Positions 23,940 to 31,772 of a DNA stretch of 64,000 nucleotides are shown piece by piece. This DNA is from Mesonia maritima (GTDB lineage: Bacteria > Bacteroidota > Bacteroidia > Flavobacteriales > Flavobacteriaceae), in assembly GCF_042433895.1 (NCBI RefSeq), contig NZ_JBHLUA010000008.1, forward strand, positions 1 through 64,000, read 5' to 3'. The position numbers were made by a program, and so were the translations under genes. The notes under the pieces are model-generated. The model did not search any database and was not told the origin of the DNA. It worked only from the letters and a program-made list of their open reading frames with translations. Numbering within the stretch: the first letter of the stretch is position 1; each line of letters opens with the position of its first letter.

Positions 23940-24902
23940 TTAATATTTTATAGGAGCGAATTCAGCAATAATTTGGTCTGCCAATTCTACACCAATTCTA
24001 TCTTGTGCTTCGTTTGTGGCTCCGCCAATATGTGGAGAAAGCGATAATTTAGGATTCATTAAAATTTTAATTTCCGGCGAAGGTTCATTTTCAAAAACAT
24101 CTAAACCGGCAAAAGCTAATTTTTTATTTTCAAGCGCTTCAATTAAAGCTTGTTCATCTACAACACCACCGCGAGCAGTATTTATAATTCCCGCGCCGTC
24201 TTTCATGATTTCAATTTCCTTTTTTCCGATAATGTAATCTTTTTGAGCAGGAACATGTAAGGTAACAAAATCAGCTTCTTTTAAAACTTCATTTACGGGT
24301 TGCGTTTTTACAGAAAGTGTAACTTCTTGTCCGTCAAAAAAGTTAAGGGTTACTTTCTTTTCTCCCATATTTTTATCGCTCGCAATTACTTTCATTCCTA
24401 AACCTAAAGCCATTTTAGCGACCTCGTTACCAATTCTTCCAAAACCGATAATTCCTAAGGTTTTTCCGCGAAGCTCGGTTCCTTTAGCATAACTTTTTTT
24501 AAGCTCTTTAAATTTAGAATCACCTTCTAATGGCATATCTCTGTTGGCGTTTTTTAGAAAACGAATGCTACTTAATAAATGCGCAAATACCAATTCTGCA
24601 ACACTAGCTGAAGAAGCCGCTGGCGTATTGATAACTTTTACGCCTTTTTCTTTTGCATAATCTACATCGATATTATCTAAACCAACACCGCCTCTCCCGA
24701 TCATTTTTAAATTAGGGCAAGCATCTATAATATTTTTTCTAATTTTTGTAGCGCTTCGAACCAGAATTACTTCAATATTTTTTTCATTTATATAATCTGC
24801 CAATTGATCTTGAGCAACTTTTGTTGTAATTACTTCAAAACCTTCTTTTTCGAGTTGTTGAATTCCTTTAGCTGAAATTCCGTCGTTTGCTAATATTTTC
24901 AT
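23940..24902 (-). CDS. serA: D-3-phosphoglycerate dehydrogenase (short form)
   Basis: A 320-residue 2-hydroxyacid dehydrogenase, the first enzyme of serine synthesis. The NAD fold contains LGIIGFGRIGNEVAKMALGLGM (about residues 148-170). Catalytic residues are expected in INTARGGVVDE (Arg), DVFENEPSP (Glu) and LSPHIGGATNEAQ (His), all present. It lacks the C-terminal ACT regulatory domain, so feedback inhibition by serine through ACT is not expected. It lies 12 bases after serC and two bases before the RlpA-like gene. Serine-phosphate from this route could also feed the candidate cysteate synthase at 2811. Confidence 0.93.
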   Translation of the reverse strand: MKILANDGISAKGIQQLEKEGFEVITTKVAQDQLADYINEKNIEVILVRSATKIRKNIIDACPNLKMIGRGGVGLDNIDVDYAKEKGVKVINTPAASSASVAELVFAHLLSSIRFLKNANRDMPLEGDSKFKELKKSYAKGTELRGKTLGIIGFGRIGNEVAKMALGLGMKVIASDKNMGEKKVTLNFFDGQEVTLSVKTQPVNEVLKEADFVTLHVPAQKDYIIGKKEIEIMKDGAGIINTARGGVVDEQALIEALENKKLAFAGLDVFENEPSPEIKILMNPKLSLSPHIGGATNEAQDRIGVELADQIIAEFAPIKY

Positions 24903-24914
24903 TGGATAATTTTC

Positions 24915-25979
24915 TTAAGCTTGTGTTTCTAATTCTTTCATTACGGTAACCAAAATTTCTACACTTTCTAGCGGAAGTGCATTATACATAGAAGCTCTGT
25001 AACCGCCCACGCTTCGGTGACCATTAAGTCCGTTAATCCCTGCAGCTTTCCATAAATCGTTAAAAAGATCTTCTAATTTTGGTTCAGTTAACGTAAAAGT
25101 CGCATTCATAATAGAACGATCTTCCTTTTCTGCATAACCTTTAAAAAGTGGATTTCGGTCTATTTCATTATAAATTGTTTCCGCTTTTTTATTGTTTATT
25201 TTTTCAATTGCTTCAATTCCGCCAAGTTTTTTAAGCCAGCGCAAGGTTAACATAGAAACGTAAACCGCGTAAACCGATGGCGTGTTAAACATGCTATCTT
25301 TTTTAATATGAACTTGATAATCTAACATACTCGGAATTTGACGCTGAACTTTTCCTAAAATAGATTCTTTTACAATCACTAAAGTTGTTCCTGCAGGACC
25401 CATATTTTTTTGAGCTCCCGCATAAATTAAATCGAATTTTGAAAAGTCTAATTTTCTAGAAAAAATATCGCTACTCATATCGCAAACTAATGGAATAGGG
25501 GAGTTTGGAAATTCTTTCATTTGCGTACCAAAAATTGTATTGTTACTTGTGCAGTGAAAATAATCGGCATCACTTGGGATTGAATATCCTTTCGGGATGT
25601 AATTAAAATTCTTATCTGCCGAAGAAGCTACTTCATCAATTTCACCAAATAATTTAGCTTCTTTTATGGCTTTTGTAGACCACGTTCCCGTATTTAAATA
25701 GGCTGCTTTATTTTGTAATAAATTGTAAGCCGTCATTATAAATTGTGTACTTGCACCGCCTTGTAAAAAAAGTGCTTTGTAGCCTTTTCCTTCAAGCCCA
25801 AGTAATTCTAGAGAAAGTTTTTGCGCTTCGTCCATAACCGAAACAAAATCTTTACTTCGGTGCGAAATTTCTAAAATTGAAAGTCCAGAGTTATTAAAAT
25901 TTAAAATTGCTTCGGAAGCTTCTTTAAATACAGTTTGCGGTAAAATACAAGGTCCGGCACTAAAATTATGTTTTTTCAT
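24915..25979 (-). CDS. serC: Phosphoserine aminotransferase
   Basis: A 354-residue class V aminotransferase, which converts 3-phosphohydroxypyruvate and glutamate to O-phosphoserine. MKKHNFSAGPCILP is the standard SerC opening. FLQGGASTQF (about residue 72) and YAGAQKNMGPAG (Schiff-base lysine near 193) are hallmark motifs, and the end GGYRASMYNALPLESVEILV is family-typical. It is in one run with serA. Fifty-nine bases separate it from the upstream LuxC-like gene. No serB phosphatase is seen in the window. Confidence 0.96.
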   Translation of the reverse strand: MKKHNFSAGPCILPQTVFKEASEAILNFNNSGLSILEISHRSKDFVSVMDEAQKLSLELLGLEGKGYKALFLQGGASTQFIMTAYNLLQNKAAYLNTGTWSTKAIKEAKLFGEIDEVASSADKNFNYIPKGYSIPSDADYFHCTSNNTIFGTQMKEFPNSPIPLVCDMSSDIFSRKLDFSKFDLIYAGAQKNMGPAGTTLVIVKESILGKVQRQIPSMLDYQVHIKKDSMFNTPSVYAVYVSMLTLRWLKKLGGIEAIEKINNKKAETIYNEIDRNPLFKGYAEKEDRSIMNATFTLTEPKLEDLFNDLWKAAGINGLNGHRSVGGYRASMYNALPLESVEILVTVMKELETQA

Positions 25980-26038
25980 AGCTTATTGTTTAGTCTTCTT
26001 GCTAAAATTACAAAGTCTCGCTAGAGATAAAAAGTTTA

Positions 26039-27094
26039 TTAAGATAAATTTGTAAGGAATGCCATCGTGTCAACATTATCTGCATAATCTGTTAATTTTG
26101 GCATTTGTGTTTTCCCGAAGGAAATATGATTTTCTTTTGAAGAAACTACACATTGTAGATCCTCAGTATGTTCAGTTAAATAATTTTTAAGCTGTTCTTC
26201 ATTTTTATAATATTCATAAAATAAACAACCGATAGGAGAAGCAAAATTTTGATCTTCTTTTAAAATCAAAAAATTGTTATCGAATAATTTTTGATTGCTC
26301 ATTAAATAAACCGCTTTATTATAATCGTAATTATTTACGTATTTATGCTGATTTATGATCGGGTTCCAATCATAAATTGCTTCAAAAAAAGTTTTAAAGT
26401 CATAATTTTCAGGAACCAATAATTTGGAAACATTTCGGCATCCTAAACCGTAATATCTAAAAATATCTTCTCCTAATTTATGTAATTCTTCAGAAGTTTC
26501 TTTTCCGGTTAATATAGCTACAGAATTTCTATTTTTTCTGATAATATGTGGTTTTTTACTGAAATAATATTCAAAGTAACGCGCAGTATTATTGCTTCCT
26601 GTAGCAATTACGGCATCAAAATCTTTAAGTTGTTCTTTAGCTATTTCAACAGAATCGTTAAAATCTTCAGCATAAAACTTTAGCAATTCTAGTAAAGCCG
26701 GTAAAAGTAATTTATCATTAGAAGATTGCTTAATTAAGGTTTTATTTCCCGAAAGTTGAACGCATAAAAAATCGTGAAAACCAACCAGCGGAATATTTCC
26801 CGCCATAATTATAGCTACTGTTTTCGGGTCTTTATCTGAAAACGAATAGCTTTTTAACCAATTTTCCAGCTTTTCTTTTTTGAGCGCGTTAGCCCACTGT
26901 TCTAACGAGAAATAAATATTTTCTTTGGTGAACCAGCCATTATAATGAATAGAATCTTCCACCGCTTTTTGAAGCTGAACGGCGTAAGGTTTCAATTTTT
27001 CTTCAACTTCTAATTCGGTGTCTTTTTGCTGAATAAATTTATTTAAAAAATCGCCCAATTTCACAAAGGCTTCTTTACGTGTTTCTATACTCAT
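26039..27094 (-). CDS. LuxC-like acyl-CoA reductase
   Basis: A 351-residue protein of the LuxC acyl-CoA reductase family, distantly related to aldehyde dehydrogenases. VAIIMAGNIPLVGFHDFLCVQLSGNKTLIKQSSNDKLL (about residues 93-130) is the nucleotide-binding part, AVIATGSNNTARYF follows at about 161, and the likely catalytic Cys219 is in YYGLGCRNVSKLLVP. LuxC reduces acyl thioesters to aldehydes in luminous bacteria, but no lux partners are present, and the physiological substrate in Bacteroidota is unknown. It begins the minus-strand run leading to serC and serA and is divergent from a dicluster ferredoxin. That neighbourhood recurs in Flavobacteriia, from memory, and may reflect a redox link. 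Confidence 0.85.
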   Translation of the reverse strand: MSIETRKEAFVKLGDFLNKFIQQKDTELEVEEKLKPYAVQLQKAVEDSIHYNGWFTKENIYFSLEQWANALKKEKLENWLKSYSFSDKDPKTVAIIMAGNIPLVGFHDFLCVQLSGNKTLIKQSSNDKLLLPALLELLKFYAEDFNDSVEIAKEQLKDFDAVIATGSNNTARYFEYYFSKKPHIIRKNRNSVAILTGKETSEELHKLGEDIFRYYGLGCRNVSKLLVPENYDFKTFFEAIYDWNPIINQHKYVNNYDYNKAVYLMSNQKLFDNNFLILKEDQNFASPIGCLFYEYYKNEEQLKNYLTEHTEDLQCVVSSKENHISFGKTQMPKLTDYADNVDTMAFLTNLS

Positions 27095-27099
27095 ATTAT

Positions 27100-27130
27100 T
27101 TGGTTATGAACCCGAATGGCTTTATTTTTG
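27100..27130 (+). promoter_or_regulatory. Ferredoxin promoter (-33 TTG, 20 bases, TATTTTTG)
   Basis: TTG at 27100-27102, a 20-base spacer and TATTTTTG at 27123-27130 match both elements of the Bacteroidota primary promoter. The start codon follows at 27161. The box also lies after an in-frame ATG at 27116, which rules that one out as the start. Confidence 0.7.
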
Positions 27131-27132
27131 TG

Positions 27133-27140
27133 CAAAGTTA
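27133..27140 (-). promoter_or_regulatory. Acyl-CoA reductase -7 box (TAACTTTG on the minus strand)
   Basis: The minus strand reads TAACTTTG followed by C, a TAnnTTTG match 38 bases before the ATG at 27094. It is two bases from the opposing -7 box of the ferredoxin gene, so the two promoters overlap face to face. No -33 TTG is visible for this direction. Confidence 0.5.
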
Positions 27141-27160
27141 CACAATCTAAAACGAAAAAA

Positions 27161-27514
27161 ATGGCTATTATAATAACTGATGAATGCATTAATTGTGGCG
27201 CTTGCGAACCAGAATGCCCAAATACGGCAATCTATGAAGGCGCAGACGATTGGCGTTATGCAGATGGAACTGATTTAGAAGGAGATGTAGTTTTACCGAG
27301 TGGGAAAGAAGCGAATGCTGAAGAAGCTCAAGAACCAATAAGTGACGAGTTCTACTATATTGTACCCGATAAATGTACTGAATGTAAAGGTTTTCATGAC
27401 GAACCACAATGTGCGGCAGTTTGCCCGGTAGATTGTTGCGTTCCCGATGATGACCACGTAGAAAGTGAAGAAAAATTATTAGCGAAACAATCGTTTATGC
27501 ATCACGATGAATAA
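27161..27514 (+). CDS. Dicluster 4Fe-4S ferredoxin
   Basis: A 117-residue electron carrier with two 4Fe-4S clusters. The first motif is Cys9, Cys12, Cys15 and Cys19 (CINCGACEPECP). The second is Cys72, Cys75, Cys84 and Cys88, with an eight-residue insertion between the second and third cysteines, as in Allochromatium-type ferredoxins. The 40-residue linker is acidic, and two further cysteines follow (92, 93). The start at 27161 (MAIIITDECINC) is set by the promoter between it and the earlier ATG at 27116. Its partner is unknown, but it is divergent from the LuxC-like reductase. Confidence 0.94.
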   Translation: MAIIITDECINCGACEPECPNTAIYEGADDWRYADGTDLEGDVVLPSGKEANAEEAQEPISDEFYYIVPDKCTECKGFHDEPQCAAVCPVDCCVPDDDHVESEEKLLAKQSFMHHDE

Positions 27515-27531
27515 TTAGATTTAATTCTATA

Positions 27532-27562
27532 AAAAAAGCTTCCGAATTTTGGAAGCTTTTTT
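27532..27562. terminator. Bidirectional rho-independent terminator
   Basis: AAAAAAGCTTCC pairs perfectly with GGAAGCTTTTTT across a seven-base loop. It ends the ferredoxin gene and serves the opposed secreted-protein gene (stop 27585). Confidence 0.9.
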
Positions 27563-27584
27563 GTTTTTAAAGTTATGTTGAATT

Positions 27585-28073
27585 TTATTTCTCTACTTTA
27601 TATTTTTTTAGAACAACAGCATCGGTTTTGGAGTCGTAGGTTTCTACAATAAAATTTCCGTCTTCATCAAAATATCCAAAAGAATCTCCATTTTGCTTAG
27701 AGGTTAAAATGTAAAAATCACGATCGGGCATTTTTCTTATTTTACCGTGAAGTTGTTTTTTTCCATTCACCATTTTAGACATTACATAACCGTTTTTATC
27801 AGGCTGTATTGCATATTCATTTTCATCTACCATAAAAGTAGTAGACTCAGAAATTTGTGCTTTTCTAGTTACATTCTGGTTCGTTTTGTTGTTATTTTCA
27901 ACATTTAATTCCTCTTTTCTAACCCGTGTTTTTTGTTCTACAGAAACATCTTCTCCTTTAGAACTTTTTACCGTGGTTTTTTTGGTGACTGTTTCTTTTA
28001 CAGTGTCTTCATTTTGGGCCATCCCGTAGCTAAAAATAAAGAATGAAAAAAGTAAAATGCTAATACGTTTCAT
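27585..28073 (-). CDS. Secreted protein of unknown function
   Basis: A 162-residue exported protein when started at the ATG at 28073 (MKRISILLFSFFIFSYGMAQ, a clean signal peptide). An eight-residue extension to 28097 adds nothing. The mature N-terminal third is Thr/Val/Lys-rich (VKETVTKKTTVKSSKGEDVSVEQKTRVRKEE) and looks unstructured. The C-terminal half has short beta-strand phrases, QPDKNGYVMSKMVNGKKQLHGKI and FYILTSKQNGDSFGYFDEDGNFIVETYD, reminiscent of a small beta domain. I do not recognise the family. It shares a terminator with the ferredoxin gene and is divergent from ychF. Confidence 0.75.
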   Translation of the reverse strand: MKRISILLFSFFIFSYGMAQNEDTVKETVTKKTTVKSSKGEDVSVEQKTRVRKEELNVENNNKTNQNVTRKAQISESTTFMVDENEYAIQPDKNGYVMSKMVNGKKQLHGKIRKMPDRDFYILTSKQNGDSFGYFDEDGNFIVETYDSKTDAVVLKKYKVEK

Positions 28074-28186
28074 AAGTTGATTAATTTTAAAGTTCAACTC
28101 TAAATTTACAATTTAAAGCTGTTAAGAAATAGTAACACAATCCTAATATTTCTATAATTCTTTTAAAAATCTGTAAAGTTGAATAG

Positions 28187-28216
28187 TTGATAGAATTAAA
28201 TCATTCTGTATCTTTG
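28187..28216 (+). promoter_or_regulatory. ychF promoter (-33 TTG, 19 bases, TATCTTTG)
   Basis: TTG at 28187-28189, a 19-base spacer and TATCTTTG at 28209-28216 are an excellent match to the Bacteroidota primary promoter, 22 bases before the ATG at 28238. The TTG is also where the longest open frame begins, so that longer start is wrong. Confidence 0.8.
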
Positions 28217-28237
28217 CAGCTTCAAAAAATTATCAGA

Positions 28238-29332
28238 ATGAAAGCAGGTATTGTAGGGTTACCAAATGTTGGAAAATCAACTTTATTCAATTGTTTGTCA
28301 AACGCAAAAGCACAAAGTGCAAATTTTCCTTTTTGTACTATCGAGCCGAATGTTGGAGTGGTAAATGTACCCGATGAGCGATTGAAAAAATTAGAAGAAT
28401 TGGTAAATCCTGAACGTGTTCTACCAGCAACAGTAGAAATTGTAGATATTGCAGGTTTGGTAAAAGGAGCGAGTAAAGGCGAAGGTTTAGGAAATCAGTT
28501 TCTCGGAAACATTCGTGAAACCGATGCAATTTTGCATGTATTGCGCTGTTTTGATAATGATAATGTTGTTCACGTCGATGGATGTGTAGATCCTATTCGC
28601 GATAAAGACACGATCGATATGGAATTACAGTTGAAGGATTTAGAAACGGTCGAAAAAAAATTAGACAAAGTAAAACGTGCAGCTAAAACTGGAAATAAAG
28701 AAGCTCAAAAAGAACAGGAAGTTTTAACCAAATTAAAAGAAGGTTTAGAACAAGGAAAATCGATAAGAGCGATTGAAATTTCTTCAGAAGACCGCCAAGA
28801 ATTTGTAAAACCTTTACAATTTATTACTGATAAACCTGTAATGTATGTTTGTAATGTAGATGAAGGTTCTGCAACAAGTGGAAATAAATATGTTGAAAAA
28901 GTTCGCGAAGCGGTAAAAGATGAAAATGCTGAAGTTTTAGTACTTGCCGTAGGAATTGAAGCCGACATTGCAGAATTAGAAGATTACGATGAGCGTCAAG
29001 TTTTCTTAGAAGATATAGGTTTAACTGAACCAGGTTCTGCAAAACTTATTCGATCGGCCTATAAATTATTAAATCAGCAAACTTATTTTACCGCTGGAGA
29101 AAAGGAAGTACGGGCTTGGACAATTCCGGTTGGCGCTACTGCTCCGCAAGCTGCAGGCGTTATTCATACCGATTTTGAAAAAGGATTTATTCGTGCAGAA
29201 GTAATTAAATATGATGACTACGTTTCTTACGGAAGTGAATCAAAAGTAAGAGATGCAGGAAAATTAGGCGTAGAAGGAAAAGAATATATTGTAAAGGATG
29301 GCGATGTAATGCATTTTAGATTTAATGTTTAA
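28238..29332 (+). CDS. ychF: Redox-regulated ATPase YchF (OBG-type P-loop protein)
   Basis: A 364-residue YchF. MKAGIVGLPNVGKSTLFNCLSNAKA is the Walker A region, with the family's usual N-terminus directly at the P-loop. VDIAGLVKGASKGEGLGNQFL is the switch II/G3 part. A coiled-coil insertion is near 130-190, and the TGS-domain end FEKGFIRAEVIKYDDYV is present. YchF prefers ATP over GTP because its G4 motif differs from NKxD, and it binds ribosomes. The longer frame from 28187 overruns the promoter, so I start at 28238. A bulged inverted repeat (AATGTTTAAC with GTTAACATT) overlaps the stop at 29330 and may be a weak terminator. Confidence 0.96.
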   Translation: MKAGIVGLPNVGKSTLFNCLSNAKAQSANFPFCTIEPNVGVVNVPDERLKKLEELVNPERVLPATVEIVDIAGLVKGASKGEGLGNQFLGNIRETDAILHVLRCFDNDNVVHVDGCVDPIRDKDTIDMELQLKDLETVEKKLDKVKRAAKTGNKEAQKEQEVLTKLKEGLEQGKSIRAIEISSEDRQEFVKPLQFITDKPVMYVCNVDEGSATSGNKYVEKVREAVKDENAEVLVLAVGIEADIAELEDYDERQVFLEDIGLTEPGSAKLIRSAYKLLNQQTYFTAGEKEVRAWTIPVGATAPQAAGVIHTDFEKGFIRAEVIKYDDYVSYGSESKVRDAGKLGVEGKEYIVKDGDVMHFRFNV

Positions 29333-29484
29333 CTTTTTGTTAACATTTAAAATCCATTTATCTTTAAATTTTATTATTTCATCTAACATATTGAATTTCC
29401 TAGGCTTATAACGAATTTAATTTAAATTTTTTCAATCTTTCTGATTGCTTTTAACATGGAATTAAGTATTTTTCATCGTTGAAA

Positions 29485-31680
29485 ATGATTATCACTTTGA
29501 AGGGGCTAACACATTTTATTTTAATATTACTACTTACCAATTCTTTGTTTGCTCAGCAAGAAGTATCCCGCGACACGCTACACAAATATTTAGATGAGGC
29601 GTACACGTATTTCGATGAAACTAATATTAAAGAGTCGGTTAAAATTGGAAGAAAATTATTAAAATTAGCACATCAAGCTAATGATGATTTATTTATTGCA
29701 GAGGCTTACTATTTATTAGCTTTAAACGATGAAACTGCCCGAAATTATACGCAAGCTGAAGAAAAATACATTAAAGCGCTCGAAAAAGTCAAAAAAGTTA
29801 AAGATTCTTCTTTTCTAGTTCTCCTGTATAATGGTTTAGGAAATGTTGCTGCTATAAATAAACATAAATATAAAGAGTCTGAAATTTACTACCAAAAGGG
29901 TCTCCGAATCAGCAAAAAAATTAATGACCCTTACCGAATAGCAATCATCGCAAATCTTTGTTGGAATTATTTAGACAACGATAAACCTAAAAAAGTAACA
30001 CCTTATATCGAGGAGCTAAAAGATTATCTTGCTCATCCAAAAGATGATTTTAATAGAAATCATTTTATAGCAAATATTAATCAAGTTTTAGGTAGATATT
30101 ATAGTCAATTAAAACAATATGATTTATCTAAAGTTTACTTCGATAATTCTATCAAAGTGAGTGAAGAGCACAAAATGTGGACCGAATTAAAAAATGTCTA
30201 CGAATATAGAAGCGTTTCAAACGAGCAGCAAGGGAGGTATAAAGAAGCTATTAATGATTTACGAAAGTACATTGAATATAAAGATGTCTATTTAAATGAG
30301 CACAATCTCGAACAACTTAAAAAAGAAGAAGCTCGTTTAGATTTACAAGAATATCAACGAGAATTAAAAACCGTTGAAAGAGAGCGGAAGCTCTTAACCT
30401 CAGTAGCAGAAACAAAAAACAAATTACTTTGGGTATATGGAATTATTTTCTTAATTCTTTTAACATTTTTCGTGCTTTTTTTCAGACAATATCAGGCGAA
30501 AAAGCGTTTTATAAATAAACTTAATATTAAAAACGAAGAACTTCAAGAGGCTAAAAAAGAAGCAGAAATAGCGGCCGAAATTAAGAAACAATTTATTTCT
30601 AATATTAGTCATGAAATAAGAACACCACTTCATGGCGTCGTAGGAATCACCTCATTATTGTTAGCGCAACCCGAAATTTCAGAAGACAATAAGCAACTTT
30701 TAACTTCCTTAAAATTTTCTGGAGATTACTTATTAAGCTTAATAAATAATGTGTTGTTGATGAGTAAAATAGATAACGATAAGATTAAAGTTCAACCTAA
30801 ACTCATCAACATTGAAACGCTCACAACCAATATTTTATATTCTGTTCAATTCCAAGCAGAAAAAAATCATTCGAACGTAATTATTGATGTTGCTGAAGAT
30901 GTACCGCCGCAAATTATTGCTGACGATAGTATTCTTTTTGAAATCCTTATTAATTTAATTGAAAACGGAATAAAATTCTGTAAAAATGGAAAAGTAACGT
31001 TAAAGATCGAAAAACTTCAGCAAGAAAGCGAAGCCATTTCCTTACGTTTTTCCGTGATCGATAACGGAATGGGAATTCCAGAAGATAAAAAAGAAATGGT
31101 TTTCGAGAAATTTTCGCAAGTTTCACTCGATAAAAGCATTATGGAGGGAACAGGAATCGGTCTTTCCATTGTAAGAAGTCTATTATTGCTGCTCGATTCA
31201 GATATTCATTTAGAAAGTGAAGAAGGAATAGGATCTACTTTCTATTTCGATTTAAAATGTAAACTAGCTGAAGATTCTACTCATGTACTTAACGGTAGTG
31301 AATTAGCGCAAGATGTTTACAAAGACAAAAAAATACTTTTAGTTGAGGATAACGAAATTAATAAAATGGTTATCAGAAAGTATTTAGGATCTTATGAATT
31401 TGATTTAGAGATAGTTTCCGATGGAGTAGAAGGTTTTTCAGCAATCGAAAAAAATAATTATGATTTAATTCTTCTCGATATTAATATTCCTTCGATGAAC
31501 GGTTTCGATATTGCTAAAAAAACAAGAGAACGCGGAATTAAAACACCAATCATTGCGGTAACTGCTTCAGAACTAACAGAAGTAGAAAATAATGTAAAGA
31601 AAAACGGAATGAACGATGTTTTAATAAAACCGTTTAGCAAAGAAAAACTCCTACAAATCATTCAAACTTACCTTTCTTAA
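29485..31680 (+). CDS. TPR-containing hybrid sensor histidine kinase/response regulator
   Basis: A 731-residue membrane sensor. A signal-like N-terminal segment (FILILLLTNSLFA) is followed by a periplasmic TPR region (about residues 30-270). A coiled coil and one membrane helix (LLWVYGIIFLILLTFFVLFF, about 310-330) come next. The cytoplasmic HisKA domain has His376 in SNISHEIRTPLHG. The HATPase domain has ENGIKFCKNG (N box) and DNGMGIPEDKKEMVFEKFSQ. The receiver domain starts near 618 (KKILLVEDNEINK), with phospho-acceptor Asp665 in LILLDINIPSMNG. The ATG at 29485 is used, because the frame extension begins at a TTG. It stands alone, without an adjacent DNA-binding regulator, so output is unknown. 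Confidence 0.92.
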   Translation: MIITLKGLTHFILILLLTNSLFAQQEVSRDTLHKYLDEAYTYFDETNIKESVKIGRKLLKLAHQANDDLFIAEAYYLLALNDETARNYTQAEEKYIKALEKVKKVKDSSFLVLLYNGLGNVAAINKHKYKESEIYYQKGLRISKKINDPYRIAIIANLCWNYLDNDKPKKVTPYIEELKDYLAHPKDDFNRNHFIANINQVLGRYYSQLKQYDLSKVYFDNSIKVSEEHKMWTELKNVYEYRSVSNEQQGRYKEAINDLRKYIEYKDVYLNEHNLEQLKKEEARLDLQEYQRELKTVERERKLLTSVAETKNKLLWVYGIIFLILLTFFVLFFRQYQAKKRFINKLNIKNEELQEAKKEAEIAAEIKKQFISNISHEIRTPLHGVVGITSLLLAQPEISEDNKQLLTSLKFSGDYLLSLINNVLLMSKIDNDKIKVQPKLINIETLTTNILYSVQFQAEKNHSNVIIDVAEDVPPQIIADDSILFEILINLIENGIKFCKNGKVTLKIEKLQQESEAISLRFSVIDNGMGIPEDKKEMVFEKFSQVSLDKSIMEGTGIGLSIVRSLLLLLDSDIHLESEEGIGSTFYFDLKCKLAEDSTHVLNGSELAQDVYKDKKILLVEDNEINKMVIRKYLGSYEFDLEIVSDGVEGFSAIEKNNYDLILLDINIPSMNGFDIAKKTRERGIKTPIIAVTASELTEVENNVKKNGMNDVLIKPFSKEKLLQIIQTYLS

Positions 31681-31772
31681 ATCTATTGAAAACCTTGTTA
31701 ATTACTTTCCTTCAGAGAGGTTTCATTTTTTCTTAAATCGTGCTATATTAGCCGTAGATCATCTATAGAATT

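Noticed and set aside
26039..27094. Bioluminescence (lux) operon
   Set aside because: Only a LuxC-like reductase is present. There is no luciferase, LuxD or LuxE, and the context is serine synthesis.
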